From: Streptomyces fumanus
GTDB taxonomy: Bacteria; Actinomycetota; Actinomycetes; Streptomycetales; Streptomycetaceae
Direction: 5' to 3'
Length of the DNA stretch: 64,000 nt
Assembly (NCBI RefSeq): GCF_014655295.1
Contig: NZ_BNBI01000006.1
Coordinates: forward strand, 186,001 to 250,000
Made by a program: the position numbers and the translations under genes. The stretch's first letter is position 1. The number at the start of each line of letters is the position of its first letter. Below the pieces are notes generated by a model. The model worked only from the letters and a program-made list of their open reading frames with translations, was not told the DNA's origin and did not search any database. Positions 1 through 9,125 of this stretch are shown piece after piece.

Positions 1-1
1 C

Positions 2-1240
2 TCCACGCGCGGCCGGGCCCGGCTGCTGCACGAGATGCTCGCCGGGGAACTGATCACCGACGGCTGGCGCTCCCCGGAGGTCCGCGACGCCCTCGACCTC
101 TGCCTGTCCTGCAAGGGCTGCCGCTCGGACTGCCCGGTCGGCGTCGACATGGCCACGTACAAGGCGGAGTTCCTCCACCACCACTACGCCGGGCGCCGCC
201 GCCCCGCCGCGCACTACGCCCTGGGTCAACTGCCGCGCTGGCTGCGCTGGGCCTCGCGGACCCGGGCGGTACCGGTGATCAACGCGCTGGCCTCCGTACG
301 CCCGCTGGCCGCCCTGGCGAAACGGGCGGCCGGGATCGCCCCCGAGCGGGCGCTGCCCGCGCTGGCGGGGGAGACGTTCACCCGGTGGTGGCAGCGGCGG
401 CGGCGCCGGCCCGCGGGTTCCGGGGACATGGTCGTGCTGTGGCCCGACACCTTCACCGAGCACCTCTCGCCGTCCGTGGGCCGCGCGGCCGTACGGGTCC
501 TGGAGGCGGCCGGGCTGCGGGTGGTGCTGCCGCCGACGCTGCAACTGCCGCGCGGGGCGCTCGGGGACGGCCGTACCCGCACGCCCGCCGCGCTGCTCGG
601 TGCCCGGCGCGGCCGGGTGTGCTGCGGGCTGACGTACGTCTCGACGGGCCAGCTCGACCACGCCCGGGCCGTCCTGCTGCGCACCCTTGGCCTGATGGCC
701 CCGGTCCTGGACACCGATGCCCCGGTCGTCGTGCTGGAGCCGAGCTGCGCCGCCGCGCTCCGCGCCGACCTGCCCGAACTGCTCCCCGACGACCCCCGCG
801 CCGCCGCCCTCGCCGCCCGCGTCCTCACCTTCGCCGAGACCCTGGAACGCTACGCCCCCGGCTGGACGCCGCCCGCGCTGGACCGGCCGGTCGCCGGGCA
901 GACCCACTGCCACCAGCACGCGGTCCTCGGCGACGCGGCCGACCGGCGACTGCGCGCCGCCGCGGGCCTCACCGGGGAGCTGAGCGGCGGCTGCTGCGGG
1001 CTGGCCGGCAACTTCGGTTTCGAGGCCGGGCACTACGAGGTGTCGGTCGCCTGCGCGGAGGACCAGTTGCTGCCGGCGCTGCGGGAGGCACCGGCCGGGG
1101 CGGTGGTCCTGGCGGACGGCTACTCCTGCCGGACGCAGATGGAACAGCTCGCGGGGGTGCGGGGGCGGCATGTGGCGGAGGTGCTGGCGGAGGGGCTGGG
1201 GGAGGGGTTGGGGGAAGGGCTGGGCGAGGGGCTGGAGTGA
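2..1240 (+). CDS. FAD-linked oxidase / Fe-S oxidoreductase, C-terminal part (5' end outside window)
   Basis: The reading frame is open from the first bases of the window, so the N-terminal (presumably FAD-binding) part is missing. The visible part starts with a ferredoxin-type CxxCxxCxxxCP cluster (LCLSCKGCRSDCP), as in GlcD/GlpC-type proteins. It continues into a two-module CCG domain with cysteine/histidine motifs VCCGL, EPSCAA, HCHQHA, GGCCGLAG and DGYSC, which in this family bind a second Fe-S cluster. Such proteins oxidise 2-hydroxy acids or related substrates and pass electrons through the Fe-S centres. The substrate cannot be told from this fragment. The C-terminus ends in four Gly-Leu-Gly-Glu repeats that look like a low-complexity extension. 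Confidence 0.85.
   Translation, partial: STRGRARLLHEMLAGELITDGWRSPEVRDALDLCLSCKGCRSDCPVGVDMATYKAEFLHHHYAGRRRPAAHYALGQLPRWLRWASRTRAVPVINALASVRPLAALAKRAAGIAPERALPALAGETFTRWWQRRRRRPAGSGDMVVLWPDTFTEHLSPSVGRAAVRVLEAAGLRVVLPPTLQLPRGALGDGRTRTPAALLGARRGRVCCGLTYVSTGQLDHARAVLLRTLGLMAPVLDTDAPVVVLEPSCAAALRADLPELLPDDPRAAALAARVLTFAETLERYAPGWTPPALDRPVAGQTHCHQHAVLGDAADRRLRAAAGLTGELSGGCCGLAGNFGFEAGHYEVSVACAEDQLLPALREAPAGAVVLADGYSCRTQMEQLAGVRGRHVAEVLAEGLGEGLGEGLGEGLE
1190..1237 (+). repeat. 12-bp tandem repeat, 4 copies, coding for GLGE units
   Basis: Four near-identical 12-bp units (GAG GGG CTG GGG and variants) sit directly before the stop codon of the Fe-S oxidoreductase and encode Glu-Gly-Leu-Gly four times. 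The unit keeps the frame, so copy-number change would only alter tail length. Such a tail is not part of the CCG domain, so replication slippage is the likely origin. Confidence 0.8.
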
Positions 1241-1271
1241 CGCCTGGCGCCGCTCCGTCCCGGCCGCCCTG

Positions 1272-1724
1272 TCAAGGGACCGTCTCGCCCCGTACCAGCG
1301 GGCGGCACACCGGCTGGACGTCCTCCGGCAGCTCCTCCGGGCGGCACCAGCGGGCCTCCAGGATCTCCCTCGGGTCCAGGCGCAGCTCGCCGCCGGTCAG
1401 ACGGGCCTCGTAGGCCACCTCCAGGCGGGTGCGGAAGCCGCTGTTCAGCATGACCAGGTCGCCCACCGCCACGTCGAGGCCGGTCTCCTCCTTGACCTCG
1501 CGGACCACGGTCCGCCGGAAGTCCTCGCCCTTGTGCGCGAAGCCGCTCGGCAGCCCCCACTGGCGGCCGGGCGGCCACATCCGGTGCCTCAGCAGCAGCA
1601 CCCGTCCCTCACCGTCACGCACCACGCCCGTGACGCCGACGACGAACTTGGCGTTCAGGCACCACATCAGGCGGCTCTGCACGGGCCGCAGCGCACGCCA
1701 CAGCCGGACGAGCAGTCGTCTCAC
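1272..1724 (-). CDS. NUDIX hydrolase
   Basis: A 150-residue protein with a complete Nudix box at residues about 61-83 (G-x5-E-x7-REVKEE-x-GL). The box binds the divalent metal for hydrolysis of nucleoside diphosphates linked to another group. The GTG start is chosen because GGAGG lies seven bases upstream; the frame is open further but the extra N-terminus has no family resemblance. The short basic N-terminus before the fold (LVRLWRALRPVQ) is common in streptomycete members. The gene is divergent from the EamA transporter and convergent with the Fe-S oxidoreductase. The substrate is unknown. Confidence 0.88.
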   Translation of the reverse strand: MRRLLVRLWRALRPVQSRLMWCLNAKFVVGVTGVVRDGEGRVLLLRHRMWPPGRQWGLPSGFAHKGEDFRRTVVREVKEETGLDVAVGDLVMLNSGFRTRLEVAYEARLTGGELRLDPREILEARWCRPEELPEDVQPVCRPLVRGETVP

Positions 1725-1909
1725 CGAACCTCCGGAAACGGGGGAGTCACTCGCTGCGGACGGTACCCCGGGGCCGCGCGTTGACAGCCACGTACCCCGC
1801 CCTGGACAGTTGCATGGCAGGGTCGTACGGCTGACACAGTCCATCACCGTGCACCTGGCAGTACAGTGAAGTGAACCTCGTACGGTCGTCCAGCGTCCCC
1901 GGAGCCCCC

Positions 1910-2848
1910 GTGACCACCCCCAGCGCCGACCCCGGCACCCCGATCCCGGCCGCCCCCGCGGCGGCCCCCGCCTCCGTGCCGGGCGTCGCCCCCGGCCGCC
2001 GGGGCTCCCTGGGGCCGGTCGGCCTGGTGCTCGCCGGGGGGCTGTCCGTGCAGTTCGGCGGCGCCCTCGCGGTGACCCTGATGCCCCGCGCCGGGGCGCT
2101 CGGCATCGTCACCCTGCGCCTGGTGGTGGCCGCCGCGGTGCTGCTGCTGGTCTGCCGGCCCCGACTGCGCGGGCACTCCCGCGCCGACTGGGGCACGGTG
2201 ATCGTCTTCGGCGTCACCATGGCCGGTATGAACGGCCTCTTCTACCAGGCCGTCGACCGCATCGCCATGGGCCCGGCGGTCACCCTGGAGGTCCTCGGCC
2301 CGCTCACGCTCTCCGTCGTCACCTCCCGCCGCGCCGTCAACCTGGTCTGGGCCGCCCTCGCCCTCACGGGCGTCTTCCTCCTGGGCGGCGGCGGGTTCGA
2401 CGGCCTCGACCCCGCCGGTGCCGCCTTCGCGCTGGCGGCGGGCGGGATGTGGGCCGCGTACATCGTCTTCAGCGCCCGCACCGGCCGCCGCTTCCCGCAG
2501 GCCGACGGTCTCGCCCTCGCCATGGCGGTCGGCGCGCTGCTGTTCCTGCCGCTGGGCATCGCCGAGTCCGGCACCAAGCTGCTGGACCCGGTGACGCTCG
2601 GCCTCGGCGCGGCCGTCGCGCTGCTCTCCTCCGTCCTGCCGTACACCCTCGAACTGCTCGCCCTGCGCCGCCTGCCCTCGGCCACCTTCGCGGTCCTGAT
2701 GAGCCTCGAACCCGCCATCGCCGCGCTGGCCGGCTTCCTCGTCCTCGACCAGGCCCTGGCCGCCTCCCAGGCCGCCGCCATCGCCCTGGTCGTCGCGGCC
2801 AGCATGGGGGCGGTGCGTACGCAGGTGGGGCGGGGGCGGAAGGAGTAA
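1910..2848 (+). CDS. EamA/RhaT-family drug/metabolite transporter
   Basis: About ten hydrophobic helices in two EamA repeats, beginning near [19 protein letters not shown]. The second repeat holds the typical [17 protein letters not shown] and [12 protein letters not shown] motifs of the RhtA-like subgroup, which exports amino acids or small metabolites across the cytoplasmic membrane. The GTG start used here has GGAG six bases upstream and gives 312 residues. An in-frame GTG at 1871 would add 13 residues but lacks a ribosome binding site. The first 40 residues are Pro/Ala-rich and probably cytosolic. The gene is monocistronic with its own upstream region shared with the NUDIX gene. Confidence 0.87.
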   Translation: MTTPSADPGTPIPAAPAAAPASVPGVAPGRRGSLGPVGLVLAGGLSVQFGGALAVTLMPRAGALGIVTLRLVVAAAVLLLVCRPRLRGHSRADWGTVIVFGVTMAGMNGLFYQAVDRIAMGPAVTLEVLGPLTLSVVTSRRAVNLVWAALALTGVFLLGGGGFDGLDPAGAAFALAAGGMWAAYIVFSARTGRRFPQADGLALAMAVGALLFLPLGIAESGTKLLDPVTLGLGAAVALLSSVLPYTLELLALRRLPSATFAVLMSLEPAIAALAGFLVLDQALAASQAAAIALVVAASMGAVRTQVGRGRKE

Positions 2849-3015
2849 CGGCGGCAGGGGAGGCGGAGGTCGCCGGTCCGCGCCCGGGGTCCCGGGGCGG
2901 GCCGGTTTTTTCACCGGGCCAATTCATGCAAGCACGCTTGATTGTTTCTCCGGTCGCTGCCATGCTCCTCGCACCGCACCACCCCGCACGCCGCCGTGCC
3001 CGAGGGGAGCGCCCC

Positions 3016-3954
3016 GTGTCCGATCCGACGCCCGTGATCGACGATCTGCGTGAGGAGAGCGAGGAACTCGACGCGCTGGTCGCCCGGCTGAGCCCCGAGC
3101 AGTGGGCGCTCGCCACCCCCGCCCCCGGGTGGACCGTCGCCCACCAGATCGCGCACCTGGCCTGGACCGACCGCTCGGCCCTGCTGGCCGTGACCGACGA
3201 GGACGGCTTCCGCGCCCTGGTGGAGAAGGCCCTCGCCGCGCCCGGCACCTTCGTCGACGAGGGCGCCGAGGCGGGCGCCGCGCTGCCGCCCGCCGATCTG
3301 CTGGCCGACTGGCGGCGGGGCCGTGCCGCGCTGGACTCGGCCCTGCGCCAGGCCCCGCCCGGCGCCCGCTTCCCCTGGTACGGGCCGCCCATGGGCGCCG
3401 CCTCCATGGCCACCGCCCGCCTGATGGAGACCTGGGCGCACGGCCTGGACGTGGCCGGCGCGCTCGGTGTGTCCCGGTCGGCCACCGACCGGCTCCGGCA
3501 TGTGGCCCGGCTCGGGGTACGCACCCGGGACTACGCCTTCCTGAACCGGGGGATCACCCCGCCCGCCGAGGAGTTCCGCGTCGAACTCGTCTCGCCGAGC
3601 GGGGCGACCTGGGCGTACGGCCCCGAGGACGCGGCCCAGCGGGTGACCGGGCCCGCGCTCGACTTCTGCCTGCTCACCACCCAGCGCGCCCACCGCGCCG
3701 ACCTGGCGCTGCGCGCCGAGGGCGCCGACGCGGACCGCTGGCTGGACATCGCCCAGGCGTTCGCGGGACCACCGGGACCGGGCCGCCCGCCCGGCGGCGC
3801 GGGTCCCGGCAGCGGCGGTGACGTGACCGGCGGCGCGGGCCCTGGCACCGACGCTGACGTGACCGGCGGCGCGGGCCCCGGCACCGACCCGGCCGCTGGC
3901 ACCGCGTCCGGAAGCGACCGCGCGGGACGCGCCCCCGGCGGCGACGCCCGGTGA
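3016..3954 (+). CDS. TIGR03084-type metal-binding protein (DinB/mycothiol-dependent isomerase-like)
   Basis: The first 260 residues match the DinB-fold family annotated as TIGR03084 metal-binding or maleylpyruvate-isomerase-like proteins. [10 protein letters not shown] at residues 41-50 supplies two putative metal-binding histidines. The GTG start ([10 protein letters not shown]) follows GAGGGGAG at the right distance; an upstream in-frame extension shows no family similarity. The gene opens the acyl-CoA operon and its stop overlaps the next start (GTGA). The last 50 residues are a Gly/Ala/Pro repeat tail not part of the fold. A thiol-transfer or hydrolytic step in the pathway is possible but unproved. 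Confidence 0.82.
   Translation: MSDPTPVIDDLREESEELDALVARLSPEQWALATPAPGWTVAHQIAHLAWTDRSALLAVTDEDGFRALVEKALAAPGTFVDEGAEAGAALPPADLLADWRRGRAALDSALRQAPPGARFPWYGPPMGAASMATARLMETWAHGLDVAGALGVSRSATDRLRHVARLGVRTRDYAFLNRGITPPAEEFRVELVSPSGATWAYGPEDAAQRVTGPALDFCLLTTQRAHRADLALRAEGADADRWLDIAQAFAGPPGPGRPPGGAGPGSGGDVTGGAGPGTDADVTGGAGPGTDPAAGTASGSDRAGRAPGGDAR
3793..3900 (+). repeat. 36-bp tandem repeat, 3 copies, in the C-terminal tail
   Basis: Three 36-bp units encode [24 protein letters not shown] and [12 protein letters not shown]. The first two end in the same GACGTGACC string. The units keep frame and form a disordered tail before the translational coupling point to the next gene. Confidence 0.85.
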
Positions 3955-5621
3955 CCCCCCTGCGCATCGGCAACGCCTCCGGCTTCTACGGCGACCGCTT
4001 CGACGCGCTGCGTGAGATGCTCACCGGCGGTCCGCTGGACGTGCTCACCGGTGACTACCTCGCCGAGCTGACCATGCTCATCCTCGGCCGCGACCGGCTG
4101 AAGGACCCCGGCGCCGGGTACGCCCGCACCTTCCTGCGGCAACTGGAGGAGTGCCTCGGCCTCGCCCACGACCGGGGCGTCAGGATCGTCACCAACGCCG
4201 GGGGGCTCAACCCCGCCGGGCTCGCCGACGCCGTGCGCGCCCTGGCCGAGCGGCTCGGCGTCCCGGTCCGGGTCGCGCACGTCGAGGGCGACGACCTCGG
4301 CGCCGCGCACCCCGGGACGCTCGCCGCCCACGCCTACCTCGGCGGCTTCGGGATCGCCGCGTGCCTGCGGGCCGGCGCGGACATCGTGGTCACCGGGCGG
4401 GTCACCGACGCCGCGCTGGTCACCGGGCCGGCCGCCGCGCACTTCGGCTGGGCGCCGACGGAGTACGACCGGCTCGCGGGCGCGGTGGTCGCCGGGCACG
4501 TCCTGGAGTGCGGGGCGCAGGCCACCGGCGGGAACTACGCCTTCTTCCGGGACGGCGACGTACGGCGGCCCGGCTTCCCGCTCGCCGAACTGCATGCCGA
4601 CGGCACCTGCGTGATCACCAAGCACGAGGGGACCGGCGGCTTCGTGGACACCGGGACGGTGACGGCCCAACTGCTGTACGAGACCGGCGGCGCCCGCTAC
4701 CCGGGGCCGGACGTCACCGCCCGGCTGGACACGGTGACGCTCACCCCGGACGGCCCCGACCGGGTCCGTGTCGCGGGCGTGCGCGGCGAGGCCCCGCCGC
4801 CCACCCTCAAGGTCGGCCTGAACCGGCTCGGCGGCTTCCGCAACGAGGTCGTCTTCGTGCTCACCGGGCTGGACATCGAGGCCAAGGCCGCGCTGGTGCG
4901 CGAGCAACTCGCCCCCGTGGCCGGCAAGGTCGCCGACGCCCGCTGGGAACTGGTCCGCACCGACCGGCCGGACGCCCCGACCGAGGAGACGGCCAGCGCC
5001 CTGCTCCGCCTGGTGGTGCGCGACCCCGACCAGCGGCTCGTCGGACGGGCGCTGAGCGGGGCGGCCGTCGAACTCGCCCTCGCCAGCTATCCCGGCTTCC
5101 ATGTGCTCGCACCACCCGGACAGGGCGCCCCCTATGGGGTGTTCGAGGCTGTGTATGTCCCCCATGGCGCCGTCGACCATGTGGCCGTCCTCCACGACGG
5201 CACCCGGATCGGCGTACCGCCACCCCCACACACCGCCGCCCTCACCGACGTACCCGAACCCCCGCTCCCGTCGCCGCTGCCGTCCGGTCCCCGGCGCCGG
5301 GCGCCCCTCGGGCTGGTCGCCGGGGCGCGCAGCGGGGACAAGGGCGGTGACGCCAACGTCGGGGTGTGGGCCCGTACCGGGGACGCCTGGCGGTGGCTCG
5401 CGCACGAGCTGACCGTCGAACGGTTCCGGGAGCTGCTGCCCGAGACCCGCGACCTGCCCGTCACCCGGCACGTACTGCCCCGCCTGCGCGCCCTGAACTT
5501 CGTCGTCGGCTCACTCCTCGGCGAGGGCGTCGCCGCGCAGGCCCGTTTCGACCCGCAGGCCAAGGCGCTCGGCGAATGGCTGCGCGCCCGCCACCTGGAC
5601 ATACCGGAGGTACTCCTGTGA
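3951..5621 (+). CDS. AtuA-family protein (acyclic terpene utilization-like, DUF1446)
   Basis: A 556-residue protein. The large N-terminal DUF1446/AtuA domain (about 1-440) includes [12 protein letters not shown] and the [16 protein letters not shown] segment. A C-terminal ferredoxin-like AtuA domain (about 450-556) has the hallmark [19 protein letters not shown]. AtuA is required for growth on acyclic terpenes in Pseudomonas, but its biochemical role is not settled. The GTG start overlaps the preceding stop. The protein is encoded directly before a biotin carboxylase pair, as in atu/liu-type clusters, so a role with a branched or isoprenoid acyl-CoA is reasonable. Confidence 0.9.
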   Translation: MTPLRIGNASGFYGDRFDALREMLTGGPLDVLTGDYLAELTMLILGRDRLKDPGAGYARTFLRQLEECLGLAHDRGVRIVTNAGGLNPAGLADAVRALAERLGVPVRVAHVEGDDLGAAHPGTLAAHAYLGGFGIAACLRAGADIVVTGRVTDAALVTGPAAAHFGWAPTEYDRLAGAVVAGHVLECGAQATGGNYAFFRDGDVRRPGFPLAELHADGTCVITKHEGTGGFVDTGTVTAQLLYETGGARYPGPDVTARLDTVTLTPDGPDRVRVAGVRGEAPPPTLKVGLNRLGGFRNEVVFVLTGLDIEAKAALVREQLAPVAGKVADARWELVRTDRPDAPTEETASALLRLVVRDPDQRLVGRALSGAAVELALASYPGFHVLAPPGQGAPYGVFEAVYVPHGAVDHVAVLHDGTRIGVPPPPHTAALTDVPEPPLPSPLPSGPRRRAPLGLVAGARSGDKGGDANVGVWARTGDAWRWLAHELTVERFRELLPETRDLPVTRHVLPRLRALNFVVGSLLGEGVAAQARFDPQAKALGEWLRARHLDIPEVLL

Positions 5622-7216
5622 CGGTCCTGTCCTCCGCCCTGGACCCGGCCGCCCCCGACCACCGGGCGAACCGCGCGGCGATGCTGGCCCGGCTCGCCGA
5701 CTTGGACGCCGAACACGCCAAGGCCCTCGCGGGCGGCGGCGAGAAGTACGTACGGCGGCACCGCGAGCGCGGCAAGCTGCTCGCCCGGGAGCGCGTCGAA
5801 CTGCTCCTCGACCCGGACACGCCGTTCCTGGAACTGTCGCCGCTGGCCGCCTGGGGGAGCGAGTACACCGTCGGCGCCTCCCTGGTCACCGGGATCGGCG
5901 TGGTCGAGGGCGTGGAGTGCCTGATCACCGCCAACGACCCGACCGTGCGCGGCGGCGCCAGCAATCCCTGGTCGCTGAAGAAGGCCCTGCGCGCCAACGA
6001 CATCGCCCTCGCCAACCGCCTGCCCTGTATCAGCCTGGTCGAGTCGGGCGGCGCCGACCTGCCCTCCCAGAAGGAGATCTTCATCCCCGGCGGGGCGATC
6101 TTCCGCGACCTCACCCGGCTGTCGGCGGCCGGCATCCCCACCGTCGCCGTGGTCTTCGGCAACTCCACGGCCGGGGGCGCGTACGTCCCCGGCATGTCCG
6201 ACCACGTCATCATGGTCAAGGAGCGGGCGAAGGTGTTCCTCGGCGGCCCGCCGCTGGTGAAGATGGCCACCGGCGAGGAGAGCGACGACGAGTCCCTCGG
6301 CGGCGCCGAGATGCACGCCCGCACCTCCGGCCTCGCCGACCACTTCGCGGTGGACGAACCGGACGCGCTGCGCCAGGCCCGCCGGGTCGTCGCCCGCCTC
6401 GACCACCGCAAGGCGTACCCCGATCCGGGCCCGGCCGAGCCGCCGAAGTACGACCCGGAGGACCTGCTCGGCATCGTCCCCGAGGACCTGCGGACGCCCT
6501 TCGACCCGCGCGAGGTGATCGCCCGGATCGTCGACGGATCCGACTTCGACGAGTTCAAGCCGCTGTACGGGACCAGCCTGACCACCGGCTGGGCACGCCT
6601 GCACGGCTATCCGCTGGGCATCCTCGCCAACGCCCAGGGCGTGCTGTTCTCCGCCGAGTCGCAGAAGGCCGCCCAGTTCATCCAGCTCGCCGACCAGCGC
6701 GACATCCCGCTGCTGTTCCTGCACAACACCACCGGCTACATGGTCGGCCAGGAGTACGAGCAGGGCGGCATCATCAAACACGGCGCCATGATGATCAACG
6801 CGGTCGCCAACTCCCGCGTCCCGCACCTCTCCGTCCTCCTCGGCGCCTCCTACGGCGCCGGCCACTACGGCATGTGCGGACGCGCCTACGACCCCCGCTT
6901 CCTCTTCGCCTGGCCCAGCGCCAAGTCCGCCGTCATGGGCCCGCAGCAGCTCGCCGGGGTGCTGTCCATCGTCGCCCGCCAGTCGGCGGCGGCCAAGGGA
7001 CAGCCGTACGACGACGAGGCGGACGCCGCGCTGCGCGCCATGGTGGAGCAGCAGATCGAGTCCGAGTCCCTGCCGATGTTCCTGTCCGGGCGGCTGTACG
7101 ACGACGGGGTCGTCGACCCGCGCGACACCCGGACCGTCCTCGGCCTGTGCCTGTCCGCGATCCACACCGCCCCCTACCAGGGCGCGCGGGGTGGCTTCGG
7201 CGTCTTCCGGATGTGA
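5618..7216 (+). CDS. Acyl-CoA carboxylase beta (carboxyltransferase) subunit
   Basis: A 532-residue biotin-dependent carboxyltransferase that moves the carboxyl group from biotin to an acyl-CoA. The N-terminal half has GGASNPWSLKK and the glycine-rich oxyanion segment STAGGAYVPGMSDH. The C-terminal half has NTTGYMVGQEYEQGGIIKHGA and LGASYGAGHYGMCGRAYDPRF. These are typical of methylcrotonyl/geranyl-CoA carboxylase beta chains rather than acetyl- or propionyl-CoA types. Start: GTG overlapping the atuA-like stop, with GGAGG at 5606-5610. The downstream alpha subunit begins eight bases after the stop, so the two are made together. Confidence 0.93.
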   Translation: MTVLSSALDPAAPDHRANRAAMLARLADLDAEHAKALAGGGEKYVRRHRERGKLLARERVELLLDPDTPFLELSPLAAWGSEYTVGASLVTGIGVVEGVECLITANDPTVRGGASNPWSLKKALRANDIALANRLPCISLVESGGADLPSQKEIFIPGGAIFRDLTRLSAAGIPTVAVVFGNSTAGGAYVPGMSDHVIMVKERAKVFLGGPPLVKMATGEESDDESLGGAEMHARTSGLADHFAVDEPDALRQARRVVARLDHRKAYPDPGPAEPPKYDPEDLLGIVPEDLRTPFDPREVIARIVDGSDFDEFKPLYGTSLTTGWARLHGYPLGILANAQGVLFSAESQKAAQFIQLADQRDIPLLFLHNTTGYMVGQEYEQGGIIKHGAMMINAVANSRVPHLSVLLGASYGAGHYGMCGRAYDPRFLFAWPSAKSAVMGPQQLAGVLSIVARQSAAAKGQPYDDEADAALRAMVEQQIESESLPMFLSGRLYDDGVVDPRDTRTVLGLCLSAIHTAPYQGARGGFGVFRM

Positions 7217-7224
7217 GGAGTCCT

Positions 7225-9066
7225 GTGATCACTTCCGTGCTGGTGGCGAACCGGGGCGAGATCGCCTGCCGGGTCTTCCGCACCTGCCGCGCGTCCGGGA
7301 TCCGGACGGTCGCGGTCTACTCGGACGCCGACGAGAACGCCCTGCACACGCGCGTGGCCGACGCGGCGGTACGGCTGCCGGGGACGGCGTCCGCCGACAC
7401 GTATCTGCGCGGCGACCTGATCGTGAAGGCCGCCGTCGCCGCCGGCGCCGACGCGGTGCACCCCGGGTACGGCTTCCTGTCGGAGAACGCCGGCTTCGCG
7501 CGGGCCGTCCTCGACGCCGGGCTGACCTGGATCGGGCCGCCGCCGGAGGCCATCGAGGCGATGGCGTCCAAGACCCGGGCCAAGGAACTGATGGGCGTCG
7601 CGCCCCTGCGTACCGTCACCGAGGCCGATCTGCCGGTGCTGGTGAAGGCGGCGGCGGGCGGCGGCGGACGCGGTATGCGCATCGTCCGGGACCTCGCTGG
7701 CCTCGACGCGGCGCTGACGGCCGCCCGCGCGGAGGCGGCGAGCGCCTTCGGGGACGGCGAGGTGTTCGTCGAGCCGTACGCCGAGCACGGGCGGCACGTG
7801 GAGGTGCAGGTCCTCGCGGACGCGCACGGCACGGTGTGGACGCTCGGCACCCGCGACTGCTCCCTCCAGCGCCGCCACCAGAAGGTGATCGAGGAGGCCC
7901 CCGCCCCCGGCCTCGGCCCCGAACTGGAGGAGGACCTGCGCGCCCAGGCGGTCCGCGCCGCCCGCGCCGTCGACTACGTGGGCGCCGGGACCGTCGAGTT
8001 CCTGGTCGCCGGCGGCCGGGCGCACTTCCTGGAGATGAACACCCGCCTTCAGGTCGAACACCCGGTCACCGAGGCCGTGTTCGGCATCGACCTGGTCGCC
8101 CTCCAGATCCGGGTCGCCGAGGGCCACGCCCTGGACGGACGACCGCCACGCGCGCGTGGCCACGCCGTCGAGGCCCGCCTCTACGCCGAGGACCCGGCGC
8201 ACGACTGGGCCCCGCGCACCGGCCGCCTGCACCGCCTCGCCGTGCCCGACGGCATCCGCCTGGACACCGGGTACACGGACGGCGACGACATCGGCGTCCA
8301 CTACGACCCGCTGATCGCCAAGGCGGTCGCCCACGCGCCCACCCGCGCGGAGGCCCTGCGCGCCCTCGCCGGGGCGCTGGAGCGGGCCGCGATCCACGGC
8401 CCGGTCACCAACCGCGACCTGCTCGTCCGCTCCCTGCGCCACCCCGAGTTCACGTCCGCCCGCATGGACACCGCCTTCTACGACCGCCACCTCGCCGCCC
8501 TCACCGCCCCCGCGCCCGACCCCCTCGCCCCGCTGGCCGCCGCCCTGGCCGACGCCGCCGGCCGCTCCCGCTTCGGCGCCTGGCGCAACGTACCGTCGCA
8601 GCCGCAGGTCAAGCGGTACGTCATGGCGGGCGAGGAACACGAGGTCCGCTACCGGCAGGGCCGCTCGGGCCCGGAGGCGGACGGCGTCCGCGTCCTGCGC
8701 ACCGACCCGCACCTGGTCGTCCTCGAAACGGACGGCGTACGGCGCCGCTACGAGGTCGCCCGCTACGGCGACGAGATCCACGTCGGCACCACCCGACTCA
8801 CCGCCCTCCCCCGCTTCCCCGACCCGACGACCCAGTCGCCCCCCGGCTCCCTCCTCGCCCCCATGCCCGGCACGGTCGTCCGCGTGGCGGAGAACCTGAC
8901 CGAGGGGACCCCGGTGGAGGCGGGCCAGCCCCTGATCTGGCTGGAGGCCATGAAGATGGAACACCGCATCACGGCCCCGACGACGGGAGTCCTGACGTCC
9001 CTGCACGTGGAGCCGGGCCAACAGGTCACGGTCTCTGCCCTATTGGCGGTAGTGCAACCCACCTAA
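7225..9066 (+). CDS. Acyl-CoA carboxylase alpha subunit (biotin carboxylase + BCCP)
   Basis: A 613-residue protein combining biotin carboxylase (N-terminal VLVANRGEIACRV, ATP-grasp AAGGGGRGMR, EMNTRLQVEHPVTE) with a C-terminal biotinyl domain. Its EAMKMEH motif carries the biotinylated lysine at about K577. It carboxylates biotin with ATP and bicarbonate for the neighbouring beta subunit. The segment between the SKTRAKELM helix and the glycine-rich loop is about 25 residues shorter than in well-known homologues, so part of the B-domain entry is trimmed while the motifs stay intact. GTG start after GAGGAG. It is translated in the same operon as the beta subunit. Confidence 0.92.
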   Translation: MITSVLVANRGEIACRVFRTCRASGIRTVAVYSDADENALHTRVADAAVRLPGTASADTYLRGDLIVKAAVAAGADAVHPGYGFLSENAGFARAVLDAGLTWIGPPPEAIEAMASKTRAKELMGVAPLRTVTEADLPVLVKAAAGGGGRGMRIVRDLAGLDAALTAARAEAASAFGDGEVFVEPYAEHGRHVEVQVLADAHGTVWTLGTRDCSLQRRHQKVIEEAPAPGLGPELEEDLRAQAVRAARAVDYVGAGTVEFLVAGGRAHFLEMNTRLQVEHPVTEAVFGIDLVALQIRVAEGHALDGRPPRARGHAVEARLYAEDPAHDWAPRTGRLHRLAVPDGIRLDTGYTDGDDIGVHYDPLIAKAVAHAPTRAEALRALAGALERAAIHGPVTNRDLLVRSLRHPEFTSARMDTAFYDRHLAALTAPAPDPLAPLAAALADAAGRSRFGAWRNVPSQPQVKRYVMAGEEHEVRYRQGRSGPEADGVRVLRTDPHLVVLETDGVRRRYEVARYGDEIHVGTTRLTALPRFPDPTTQSPPGSLLAPMPGTVVRVAENLTEGTPVEAGQPLIWLEAMKMEHRITAPTTGVLTSLHVEPGQQVTVSALLAVVQPT

Positions 9067-9113
9067 AGGGGCGCGGGGAACTGCGCGAGCAACCACACAC
9101 AACCCGCACCCGA
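9067..9113 (+). repeat. Intergenic repeat, copy A (47 nt)
   Basis: Begins AGGGGCGCGGGGAACTGCGC and ends CCCGCACCCGA. It fills nearly all of the 59-nt gap between the carboxylase alpha gene and the acyl-CoA dehydrogenase gene, and ends right at the AAGGAG ribosome binding site of the latter. It is identical at 42 of 47 positions to copy B at 27388 and shares both ends with the longer copy at 47731. Confidence 0.85.
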
Positions 9114-9125
9114 AGGAGCCACCCC

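Noticed and set aside
1781..1786. A perfect TTGACA before the EamA gene
   Set aside because: No acceptable -10 box occurs at 16-19 bp, so it cannot be supported as a promoter.
3531..5471. A 646-codon minus-strand frame opposite the AtuA-like gene
   Set aside because: It is the antisense of well-supported conserved genes with no recognisable domain.
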